From NCBI RefSeq assembly GCF_003569005.1, contig NZ_BCUR01000001.1, positions 608,861-672,860 on the forward strand: a stretch of 64,000 bases of DNA, written 5' to 3'. The notes beneath the pieces were generated by a model, which did not search any database, had not been told where the DNA came from, and saw only the letters and a program-made list of their open reading frames with translations. This document shows, one piece after another, positions 35,782-45,804 of the stretch. Each line of letters opens with the position of its first letter. Position 1 is the stretch's first letter. This stretch comes from Vibrio superstes (GTDB lineage: Bacteria; Pseudomonadota; Gammaproteobacteria; Enterobacterales; Vibrionaceae). The translations under genes were made by a program, and so were the position numbers.

Positions 35782-35817
35782 CTGTAGCTATTTGTACGAA
35801 TATTAAAATAGCTACAG
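35782..35817. terminator. Hairpin between convergent genes
   Basis: Perfect 12-bp stem CTGTAGCTATTT, 12-nt loop, AAATAGCTACAG between the DoxX-like gene and the fusion gene that converges on it. The rest of the gap to 35990 has nothing recognisable. Confidence 0.7.
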
Positions 35818-35990
35818 TGCTCCTGAGGAGCTATTGCACAATGAGCACACTAACTAATCTAAGACGACATCTACTAAGAAACATCTATGGATTAACATTT
35901 ATTCAGAACGATCAACCACTTTTAACAGACGCTCGGTAACTTCTATACATCATTATGGAGAAAATAATGACGCTCATCAGCAACACACCA

Positions 35991-38462
35991 CTATTGGATT
36001 TTCGCTGTATTTAACCCATTAATACCCGCTAAAGGATACAGTGTTGCTGCCACACCCTCAGACAATGTTAGGCTATTCATATCGTCAACAAAGAAGCGAC
36101 TGGTCATAGTATGCTTACCGTTATTAATGAATATCTCCAATACAGAGTTATCTACAAATAGACGAATATTCTGCTGTCTATCTAAGCGTGGTGCATTGCG
36201 GATAACCCCATAGTCTTCAGCGTACAGAATACTATTATTTGAACGATCTAAAGTGAACTTATTGTCATGTAAACTAAAGCGTATGTCGTGACCCTTTGAG
36301 TTGCTCATTTCTAAGGTAAAATCTTGCTTGGTCGAAAATTCAAGCTCAAAAGTGGTCGTATCAAGCACAACTGTTTGGGATACTTGGTAGCTGTCTTGCC
36401 GCAAGTCTTGTAGCTCCTTCAATGGAGACTGTATTAGCATATTACCTTGAAGATTTAGCTCTCTAGGTATGCTTAATAACCCCGCCCATTGATGACGCAC
36501 TGAGGGAGGGTCGATATCAGGTAGTCCTATCCAGGCCAGCATAATTCGTCGACCTTGGTCATCTAAATAGGTTTGTGGTGCATAGAAATCAAACCCGTAA
36601 TCTGGCTGGACAACCGGTTGATGATTCTGCAATTCCAAAGTATCTAGATTTAGCCGGTCACCTACGAGGTAGCTCACTGAAAAAATATTCTTATAGTCAT
36701 ACTCATTGTCACCATTTACACCCTGTGGAGAGAAAAGCATAACCCCTCGCCCTTGCAGTTCGAAGTAGTCTGGACACTCCCACATAAACCCAAATTTACT
36801 ATAACGAGTTTTAACTGGGCCAAGGTGATGCCAATTATCTAACTCATCGGCCCGAAATAATGCCATTGCGCCGTGTTTCTCATGGGTTTGAGCAGCTACC
36901 ACCATGTAGTAGGTCTCTCCTTCTTTCCATACTTTGGGGTCGCGAAAATGCTCAGTGTAGAAAGAATTACGAACTACAACGCCTTTTTTGGCGATCTTGC
37001 CTTCCACATCCATCACTGCATAACACTGCGTAGGCTCTCGTACCCAATCACCATTACGCTTATTGCCAGTAAAAAACAGCAATAACTCCCCTTTATTCAC
37101 AAGCCCGCTACCTGAATATACACCGTGCGAGTCATAATCCTGATCTGGATAGAGTGCGACGCCATGGTCGCTAAAGTGAATAAAGTCTGCCGTGGACAGG
37201 TGATACCAATGCTTTACACCATGCACAGGTCCAAGAGGAAACCATTGGTAAAAGATATGATGCTCACCATTAAAATAACTCAGGCCATTTGGGTCATTGA
37301 GCAAACCAAAAGGTGGGGCAATATGAAAGCTTGGGTAACCTTTATCTTGCTGTCGCTCCTTGGCTAGACGGTTGAAGTAACCTTCAGGCATGTCTCGAAT
37401 CCTTTGATAACGCTGTTTTCGTGTCCAGTCTCCCCATTTGCGTTCGCTCGACCTATGCTCTCTATACTGAGTTGGCGTTAGATTTGTGTACTTCTTAAAT
37501 GCACGGCTAAAGTGGGTCTGCAGTCGATAGCCATATCGAAACGCAATATCGGCAATATCATCTTGAGATTGAACGAGATCTTTTTTAGCACTCTCAAAGA
37601 TAAGCTCATCAACCACCTTAGAATACTTAAGTTGTTCACGTTGCAATCTACGTTGTAACTGTCTTGGGTGCATACCAAGTATGCTTGCAGCGGTTTCAAT
37701 ACTTGGTCTGCCGTTGATCAAATACGGTTTAAGGCTCAACTGTAGTGTGCCTTGAAGATCAAACCAGTTATCTATAGATTGTGGCGTTGATATAGCTAAC
37801 GTTTTAGTGCTTACGACCTGATTAAGTAAACCTTCAGGTAGTTCGACTCCTGTTTTATCTCTCTCTACAAATAATTGATAGTTTGCGGCCGGAAACAACT
37901 GACGAAAATATGCTTCTGCGTTTGAGCACACCCAAATTCTTTTCGGATACCAATAGGTTTTTGTTATTGCTTGTATTAAAAGTGTCCAAAATGCTACGGC
38001 ATACACATCTGACATTTTGTGTTGATGTTGCTTATCTCTTACTAGCCATGTCTCATTAAACTGGTGAAAAAAATAATGATTTACTGTTGAAGACTCATAA
38101 ATCGCTGAATCAAAGTAGTGATTCAACTGCGTTTCAAGCGTCTCTTTTGTCGATAAATCAACAGACATTAATGACTTTCTCACGTTTTCTCGTGCACACC
38201 ATTCTATATATGCCACTTGTTGCGAAATAGTCAGACACTGTTCGAGTAGATCAGAGAGCTTATCTATTAGATTTGGTAGTACATACCATTCAGCAGTGGC
38301 TAGCATATTTTTATCGGGTAATGCACTTTGTTCCCAAAGTGGCAATACTTCAGGATGATGTCTTTGCAAATATTCCAAGGATGTCTGTAGATACTTAGAT
38401 TTCGTTAAAGGTATGAAATCTTTACCCGTGTTCGTAACCACTCTTACCCTGACCTCAATCAA
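35991..38462 (-). CDS. AraC-type regulator fused to GH32 sucrose-6-phosphate hydrolase
   Basis: One uninterrupted frame of 823 residues. Residues 1-240 resemble the ligand-sensing N-terminus of OruR/PF12625-type AraC regulators; 245-338 is a two-HTH AraC DNA-binding domain (AASILGMHPRQLQRRLQ; IADIAFRYGYRLQTHFSRAFKKYTNLTPTQYRE). Residues about 355-823 form a full-length GH32 enzyme: N389-D390-P-N-G with nucleophile D390, R507-D508-P, and E562-C with the acid/base glutamate. Alone, the GH32 part has the length of ScrB (about 470). There is no signal peptide. The substrate is likely sucrose-6-phosphate or a short fructoside. An ATG at 37391 (M358) has AAAGGA 8 nt upstream and could start the free hydrolase. 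The divergent dipeptidase promoter lies next to its start. Confidence 0.9.
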   Translation of the reverse strand: MIEVRVRVVTNTGKDFIPLTKSKYLQTSLEYLQRHHPEVLPLWEQSALPDKNMLATAEWYVLPNLIDKLSDLLEQCLTISQQVAYIEWCARENVRKSLMSVDLSTKETLETQLNHYFDSAIYESSTVNHYFFHQFNETWLVRDKQHQHKMSDVYAVAFWTLLIQAITKTYWYPKRIWVCSNAEAYFRQLFPAANYQLFVERDKTGVELPEGLLNQVVSTKTLAISTPQSIDNWFDLQGTLQLSLKPYLINGRPSIETAASILGMHPRQLQRRLQREQLKYSKVVDELIFESAKKDLVQSQDDIADIAFRYGYRLQTHFSRAFKKYTNLTPTQYREHRSSERKWGDWTRKQRYQRIRDMPEGYFNRLAKERQQDKGYPSFHIAPPFGLLNDPNGLSYFNGEHHIFYQWFPLGPVHGVKHWYHLSTADFIHFSDHGVALYPDQDYDSHGVYSGSGLVNKGELLLFFTGNKRNGDWVREPTQCYAVMDVEGKIAKKGVVVRNSFYTEHFRDPKVWKEGETYYMVVAAQTHEKHGAMALFRADELDNWHHLGPVKTRYSKFGFMWECPDYFELQGRGVMLFSPQGVNGDNEYDYKNIFSVSYLVGDRLNLDTLELQNHQPVVQPDYGFDFYAPQTYLDDQGRRIMLAWIGLPDIDPPSVRHQWAGLLSIPRELNLQGNMLIQSPLKELQDLRQDSYQVSQTVVLDTTTFELEFSTKQDFTLEMSNSKGHDIRFSLHDNKFTLDRSNNSILYAEDYGVIRNAPRLDRQQNIRLFVDNSVLEIFINNGKHTMTSRFFVDDMNSLTLSEGVAATLYPLAGINGLNTAKIQ
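37389..37405 (-). promoter_or_regulatory. Possible internal ribosome binding site of the GH32 part
   Basis: On the minus strand AAAGGA (37405-37400), 8 nt, then ATG (37391-37389) in frame, encoding MPEGYFNRL just before the GH32 domain. If used, it would give a stand-alone enzyme of about 466 residues beside the 823-residue fusion. Confidence 0.4.
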
Positions 38463-38507
38463 TGTGTACTTGCCAATTTTAGAACATCACTTTCCAGTTT
38501 GAATTGT

Positions 38508-38559
38508 CGCAAATTGGTTAACGCCCCTCATACGAGTAGATTAGAATTTGCGCAAATTG
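38508..38559. promoter_or_regulatory. Direct repeats CGCAAATTG in the divergent promoter
   Basis: CGCAAATTG occurs at 38508-38516 and 38551-38559, 43 bp apart (about four helical turns), in the 114-bp gap between the AraC-GH32 gene and the dipeptidase gene. AraC proteins usually bind direct repeats on one helix face, so these are candidate sites for the fusion's own DNA-binding domain. Confidence 0.4.
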
Positions 38560-38576
38560 TCAAATGAGAGTGCTCG

Positions 38577-39824
38577 ATGAAATACACATTAATGGCATCT
38601 TTGCTAATGCTAAGTAGGCCAGTTTTTGCTCATGATATTGACCATGAACATATACATACTGAAGACGGGTGGAATGCAAAAGCTGGTTTTGTTTCTGATG
38701 TAGACGTAAAAGCAAGGCTTTGGTCAGCTCGCGGAAAAAACCAAGAAGAGATTGAAGCTCGCGCGAGTTACTTAGCGAATCAGTTTGATTCCCCACGAAC
38801 TCCCGAAGAAAAAGCAAAAGATCAGGCGTTCAAGCAACGATTTAAAGATGCTATTTTTGTTAACACTATTCTTCCTGCAGCTCTAGGTGTCAAAGGTTTT
38901 AGTAAAGCAGATGTGGCCAAAGGGTTCCAGCGAAACGTAGACGCAGGCGTTAGTTTGATGAGTGTGTCAACGTATAACTTTCCAGATAGCCAAATATCTG
39001 ATGAATTGAACACATTTAGCCAAACCAATGATTTAGCTAATGAACTAGGGCTAAAGAAAATCCATACGGTCAAAGATCTGCGTAACAACCATCGTCAAGG
39101 TAAAGCGTCGTATGTAATGAATACCCAAGGAGCAGATTTCGCCATTGCAGATATGAGCCTTGTTGAAAAGTATAACGCTATGGGTGTAAAGCAAATGAAC
39201 TTTGTCTATAACACCGATAACGCTCTCGCTGGTGGCGGTACTAACAATAACTCTGGTGTGACAGAACTAGGCAAGAAATTTATAAGACGTGCTAATCAGG
39301 CGGGTGTACTCATTGATGTTTCCCATTCTTCAAGTCAAACCGCTATTGATGCAGCAAAATATTCAAGTAAACCAATAATCGCATCGCACTCTAACGCTTA
39401 TGGACTGTTACCTATTGGTCGCAACCTTAACGATGAAGCAATTATAGCGATTGGTGATAATGGTGGTGCAGTATGTTCTACCGGTGTTGGTATGTTTTTG
39501 AATAAAGAAGGTGACGCTTCTCCAGAGGCCTTTGCAAAACATGTTGTTTACACTGCTAATCTCATCGGTAAAGACAGAACCTGTTTCTCAACGGACTACC
39601 TGCATAACTATGAAGACTTTTTAACCACAATGTTACCTTATGATGAAAAGTTTCCTCCGGAACTAGGCTTCGGTGCCCCAACAGAGAATACCACCGTGGA
39701 ACAAGGCTGGGTAGTTGCACGAGTTTTATCAGAGCAATACGGTTGGAGTGATAGTGAGATACGAGGGTTCCTTGGCGAGAACGTTTTAAGAGTGTACGAA
39801 GCAAGCTGGGACACAGCTCAATAA
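38577..39824 (+). CDS. Exported membrane-dipeptidase-family peptidase (M19)
   Basis: 415 residues with a signal peptide (1-18, PVFA-H) and the His/Asp/Glu zinc ligands of M19: HDIDHEH at the mature N-terminus, GVLIDVSHSS and IIASHSNAYGL further on, and CFSTDYLHNYEDF. M19 dipeptidases are binuclear zinc enzymes that hydrolyse dipeptides, including D-residue forms. It is expected in the periplasm or as a lipid-free outer protein. It is divergent from the AraC-GH32 gene; the functional link, if any, is unclear. Confidence 0.85.
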   Translation: MKYTLMASLLMLSRPVFAHDIDHEHIHTEDGWNAKAGFVSDVDVKARLWSARGKNQEEIEARASYLANQFDSPRTPEEKAKDQAFKQRFKDAIFVNTILPAALGVKGFSKADVAKGFQRNVDAGVSLMSVSTYNFPDSQISDELNTFSQTNDLANELGLKKIHTVKDLRNNHRQGKASYVMNTQGADFAIADMSLVEKYNAMGVKQMNFVYNTDNALAGGGTNNNSGVTELGKKFIRRANQAGVLIDVSHSSSQTAIDAAKYSSKPIIASHSNAYGLLPIGRNLNDEAIIAIGDNGGAVCSTGVGMFLNKEGDASPEAFAKHVVYTANLIGKDRTCFSTDYLHNYEDFLTTMLPYDEKFPPELGFGAPTENTTVEQGWVVARVLSEQYGWSDSEIRGFLGENVLRVYEASWDTAQ

Positions 39825-39844
39825 TTACGTTTAGAATCTGGAGA

Positions 39845-39925
39845 TAACAAATTGAAAAAATGTATTTTTTAGCTCTTGTCTCATTTGCCTGTATGAACCT
39901 GACAAGGTGTGACTTATTTAATTTT
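39845..39925 (+). pseudogene. Possible truncated exported-protein start
   Basis: After a GGAGA (39840-39844) comes TTGAAAAAATG and then codons reading MYFLALVSFACMNLTRCDLF, like a signal peptide with a lipobox-type cysteine. The frame then runs straight into the repeat array and has no protein of its own, as if the rest was replaced. It may also be chance. Confidence 0.3.
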
Positions 39926-40290
39926 GGCAAAAAACGTCGTCTCCGAGAGCCTTTATCGGAGACCTATTCAAATGCTGAGCTACTTAGACCCTCGATAGAA
40001 ATACTCGAGGGTGACGTGAAAGCACGGCTTCGGCAATACCGTCGTCTCCGAGTGCTTTTATCGGAGACTTATTCAATTGCTGGATTACCTAGACCCCCGA
40101 TAAGAGCACTCGGGGGTGACGTGAATGTACGGCTTTGGCAAAAACCGTCGTCTCCGAGGGTTTTTATCGGAGACCTATTCAAATGCTGAGGTACTTGACC
40201 CCCGATAAGAGCACTCGGGGGTGACGTGAATGTACGGCTTTGGCAAAAACCGTCGTCTCCGAGGGCTTTTATCGGAGAACTATTTAATTG
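39924..40290. repeat. Tandem array of four 105-bp palindromic repeats
   Basis: Hairpin A (GTCTCCGA...TCGGAGAC) begins at 39939, 40044, 40150 and 40255, a period of 105-106 bp. Hairpin B begins at about 39987, 40093 and 40197; its stem is ACCCTCGA/TCGAGGGT in the first and ACCCCCGA/TCGGGGGT in the others, a compensated T-A to C-G change. The array separates the convergent dipeptidase and rel-like genes. A continuous open frame of 35 codons per unit crosses it because 105 is a multiple of three. Confidence 0.92.
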
Positions 40291-40299
40291 CTGGGGTAC

Positions 40300-41076
40300 C
40301 TAAGCCGCTTCAATATTAGTGGTCACATAAGGCAACCAAGCTTGTTGATACAGTTCTTTTGATTGAAAACGGTATCGCTTGATTTGTGACTTTTCAATAT
40401 CGGTAAAGTCTCGACTTTCTACTGCCGCGAGGCGCTCAATTTTCTGCACTTGCTCATAGATGGTGTGTTCATGACCATTCTTCACATCAGCAATGTCTTT
40501 TAGGTGGAGTTGAACCTCAGCAATAATGTTGGTTTTTGGCAGTTGTACTAGGACATTCAAATCGCGGTAACCTGATTCGTTGGGCTTTTTGAAGCGATTC
40601 TTCACCTTAACAATCGTAGCTTCACGTTCCAAAACTTCATAGGCATTCATCAAGCTAGAAATATCATTAGCCACTATGGTTGCGCGCGCTAGGTCAGTAA
40701 TTCGCTCTGCTTTACCACCCAACTCATATTGCACTTTCTCTTGTGCTCGTTGCTGTGATTTGATGCCAGAGAAATAGGCCTCTGATGTTGTGAGTAGAGC
40801 TGTACTTTTGCATAGCGTCTCCAACTCAGATTGGGCTTGGTGCGCCTTGCTGTACAGTACGTCGAAGTCAGAATACGGTTGAACTGGGGAGACATCATGA
40901 TTTTGGATGCCATAAAGACCACTCAAGCTATGTTTAAATTTAGCTGAGCATACTTGGCCTTGATTGTTGTTTGATCGAGAGTTGTCATTGTTTGGCGCAA
41001 CAGGGACTGCAGCAAACGCAGGTACACGAGTCAGTACTAACAGAGATAGTACTGCGGCACGCAAGAATAAGCTCAT
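40300..41076 (-). CDS. RelA/SpoT-domain protein with a signal peptide
   Basis: 258 residues. Residues 1-22 form a convincing signal peptide (LRAAVLSLLVLTRVPAFA-A), unusual for alarmone enzymes. Residues about 75-230 match the RelA/SpoT synthetase fold: ERITDLARATIV with the catalytic-type Asp, KVKNRFKKPNESGYRDLN and IIAEVQLHL, the Y-R and E-x-Q elements. There is no HD hydrolase domain. It resembles RelV-type small synthetases of vibrios, which I recall as being about this size; whether the present protein acts in the cytoplasm or is exported is open. AGGAGAG precedes the ATG. A degraded copy of its 3' end lies at 219-311. Confidence 0.82.
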   Translation of the reverse strand: MSLFLRAAVLSLLVLTRVPAFAAVPVAPNNDNSRSNNNQGQVCSAKFKHSLSGLYGIQNHDVSPVQPYSDFDVLYSKAHQAQSELETLCKSTALLTTSEAYFSGIKSQQRAQEKVQYELGGKAERITDLARATIVANDISSLMNAYEVLEREATIVKVKNRFKKPNESGYRDLNVLVQLPKTNIIAEVQLHLKDIADVKNGHEHTIYEQVQKIERLAAVESRDFTDIEKSQIKRYRFQSKELYQQAWLPYVTTNIEAA

Positions 41077-41208
41077 TGGCTCTCCTATTTTGTTTTAACT
41101 CATAAACGGTAAAGTAAGAAGACTGAGTGAAGACAAAATAAGTTCTGATTAAGATATGGGGATACGCGCTGAAAATCCAATGTCTTTACTCTTCTTTTCG
41201 TTTCCAAA

Positions 41209-41224
41209 TGTGAACGCAATCACA
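41209..41224. promoter_or_regulatory. CRP site
   Basis: TGTGA-ACGCAA-TCACA is a perfect match to both CRP half sites with the standard 6-bp spacer. It lies 133 bp before the rel-like gene (minus) and 340 bp before the alginate lyase gene (plus). The remaining gap 41077-41564 has no gene; its lysis promoter is not obvious. Confidence 0.75.
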
Positions 41225-41564
41225 CGCATTTATATAACCTCTTGTTTCGATTAATAATTACCTCGATCACTTTTTAGCCTAGTTCCAACTCAAGCAAGAC
41301 TAGTTCGAGAAAGGGTTAAATTCGCAAAAATAAAACAATACCAACGCGAGCCTATCTCTGCTTCGCTGCATTTAATGGATAGCCACCAGCACCGATTGTT
41401 CTTAGTGAATGCTGCTTATTCGCTAACTAAATGATTGTTATACATTAATACTATTTCCAAACCGTCATGACTCTGTTTATTTTATTTTTAGTGCGCAGGG
41501 CCTCACAGAAGTCAGTTGCACTGATATGAGGTTCTCCATCATTCACTAATAAAAAAGAATCAAC

Positions 41565-42560
41565 ATGAAACTACAAACAAAAACACTCCTGACGGCTATT
41601 TTAGCGTCCACTGTTTCCTCACACGCATTTGCCCAATTAGACCCAAGCAAAGCACCCTCTGAAAACTTTGACTTGAGCCACTGGAAGCTCAATGTACCTA
41701 TCGAAGACACCAAGCCTGAACGTGAAGGCCTAGTTATGGAAGTGTCTGTGGCAGAGCTGAACAAAGGCTATGTACATCCTGAGTGGTTCTACACCGACTC
41801 TCAGACTGGCGCTATGGTCTTTGTCGCACCCAATAAGGCGATGACCACACCAAACTCAAGCAACGCACGTTCTGAACTGCATGCGATGCTTGCTGACAAT
41901 CCAGAGGTTGGCACCTATGACCCAGCCAATAACTTTGCGGTTGCTTCCAATAAACATACTGAAGACTATGCTGCCGTTGGCGGTAAATTGAGTGCGGACC
42001 TAGCCGTCAATCATGTGAGTGTGAGTGGCGACCATAGGCACAACGATTCATTCTCCGTAGTGATTGGACAAATCCACGCTCGCCACAACGAGCCACTGAA
42101 AATCTTCTATCGCAAACTGCCTGATCACGAATATGGTTCTGTTTACTGGAACTACGAGAACAACGCCCTTGGTGATGATTACCATAAGCGTCTAGACATT
42201 TCTCATAACGTGTTTGGTAAGGCTAAACTGCGCTTTGGTCAAGAAGATCCACAAGACGGCATCAAGCTAGATGAGAGGATTTCTTACACTGTGAATGTTG
42301 AGGGTGACATCATGAATCTTGAGTTCACCAAGGATGCTGACACGGAAAATCCAGTCACCAAGACCTTTGCCATCAACATTGCCGAAGGTAATTACCTAGG
42401 CAACAAATACGATGCTGGCTATGCACAATCGCTGTTCTTCTACAAAGCAGGTGCGTACAACCAATGCAGTACTGGCTCTGTAGGCTGTACTAATAATGGT
42501 ATGGATGCGGGCGATTACACCAAGGTAAGCTTCTATCATTTAGAACTAGACCACGATTAA
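41565..42560 (+). CDS. Secreted alginate lyase, PL7 family
   Basis: 331 residues with a signal peptide (1-23, SHAFA-Q). PL7 motifs are present in order: ARSELHAML (the R-S/T-E-L-R/H motif), VIGQIHARH (Q-I-H, catalytic His) and FFYKAGAYNQC (Y-F-K-A-G-x-Y-N-Q type with the catalytic Tyr). The enzyme cleaves alginate by beta-elimination outside the cytoplasm. No alginate transporter or oligo-lyase lies beside it, so products are used by genes elsewhere. A CRP site upstream may give catabolite control. A weak hairpin (AAGGGG...TCCCTTTTT) follows at 42593-42620. Confidence 0.92.
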   Translation: MKLQTKTLLTAILASTVSSHAFAQLDPSKAPSENFDLSHWKLNVPIEDTKPEREGLVMEVSVAELNKGYVHPEWFYTDSQTGAMVFVAPNKAMTTPNSSNARSELHAMLADNPEVGTYDPANNFAVASNKHTEDYAAVGGKLSADLAVNHVSVSGDHRHNDSFSVVIGQIHARHNEPLKIFYRKLPDHEYGSVYWNYENNALGDDYHKRLDISHNVFGKAKLRFGQEDPQDGIKLDERISYTVNVEGDIMNLEFTKDADTENPVTKTFAINIAEGNYLGNKYDAGYAQSLFFYKAGAYNQCSTGSVGCTNNGMDAGDYTKVSFYHLELDHD

Positions 42561-42592
42561 GACGCATTAATTAAATAGCTACTTCAAATGAT

Positions 42593-42620
42593 AAGGGGAT
42601 CTCGTCGGGGGTCCCTTTTT
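42593..42620 (+). terminator. Weak terminator after the alginate lyase gene
   Basis: AAGGGG pairs with TCCCTT (one G-U pair) around a loop of about 14 nt, followed by TTT. The rest of the gap up to 42980 has no gene that I can support. Confidence 0.5.
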
Positions 42621-42986
42621 ACTACTTATCAAAAAGTTCTGCCTTGTTATCCAGCGTTTTTCCTGTGCTATTTCTGACCACTTACTTACTGTGATTGGTA
42701 TAAGGTAATAAACGAGGTCAGAAGAGGGTTGCAGTTCACCTTGATTATCAAAGCTACACTGACTGCATCGCAAAAAGGAAAGAGCCTCAGAGAGAGGGTG
42801 AGTCACCTGAGGCCTTCGGGGATCAGAACTACTACTGTTCTGAGTTTCTCTGCTAAAAGAAATTGTTGTCCCTAAATGAGTCTTACGTTCGACTGCTCAC
42901 TTGGGGAGGCCAACTTACCGGTAAGAGACAGCAAGCCAGCCTATAAACTGATACCAACCCAAATTTTATCCAAGTTGGTAGATTAA

Positions 42987-43008
42987 AACGTCAGCAAAAA
43001 CTGACGTT
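42987..43008 (-). terminator. Terminator of the atp operon
   Basis: Stem AACGTCAG, loop CAAAAA, CTGACGTT; on the minus strand it is followed by TTAATC. It starts 6 bp past the atpC stop. Confidence 0.75.
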
Positions 43009-43014
43009 CCATTT

Positions 43015-43458
43015 TTAGTGGCGAGTATGAGAACCAGTGAGTTCTACAGCACGCAACTGAGCAATGGCTTTAGCAAGTTCAAGCTGAGCTTGAGCAAAGT
43101 TAATGTCCATATTGCCCTTGTTGATGTTTTCTAGAGCAGCGCGTTTTGCTTCTTCTGCACGAGCACGGTCAATGTCTTTACCATGCAAGGCAGTATCCGC
43201 TAGAACAGTCACTACATCAGGTTGCACTTCAACCAAACCACCAGAGATATACAATACTTGTTCCTCTGCTTTAGGGCCTGTAACAAACACAGTCACACCA
43301 GGTTTGATCTTACTTAGAAGTGGCGAGTGACCTGGGCGAATACCCAGTTCACCGTCGGCTCCTGAAACCGCTAGGGCATGTGCAGGCCCTGAAAACAGTG
43401 TACCTTCCGCACTTACGATATTAAGTTGAAATGTATTTTCTGTAACTCCGATAGCCAT
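43015..43458 (-). CDS. atpC: F-type ATP synthase epsilon subunit
   Basis: 147 residues, the normal length, with the beta-sandwich N-terminus (NTFQLNIVSAEGTLFSGPAHALAVSGADGELGIRPGHSPLL) and the C-terminal helical hairpin (DRARAEEAKRAALENI, AQAQLELAKAIAQLRAVE). It is the regulatory stalk subunit that brakes ATP hydrolysis. Last gene of the operon, 15 bp after atpD. Confidence 0.95.
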   Translation of the reverse strand: MAIGVTENTFQLNIVSAEGTLFSGPAHALAVSGADGELGIRPGHSPLLSKIKPGVTVFVTGPKAEEQVLYISGGLVEVQPDVVTVLADTALHGKDIDRARAEEAKRAALENINKGNMDINFAQAQLELAKAIAQLRAVELTGSHTRH

Positions 43459-43473
43459 GATGCACCCTGCCTC

Positions 43474-45758
<2,285 letters not shown>

Positions 45759-45804
45759 TATCTGCTCCTATTTGTTTTGATTTCCAGTCAACAAACCGGA
45801 GCGA

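Noticed and set aside
39924..40290. Array read as CRISPR
   Set aside because: The 105-bp units contain no short identical repeats with unique spacers, and no cas gene is present.
42579..42806. 75-codon minus-strand frame after the alginate lyase gene
   Set aside because: Overlaps the terminator of the lyase gene and has no start signal.
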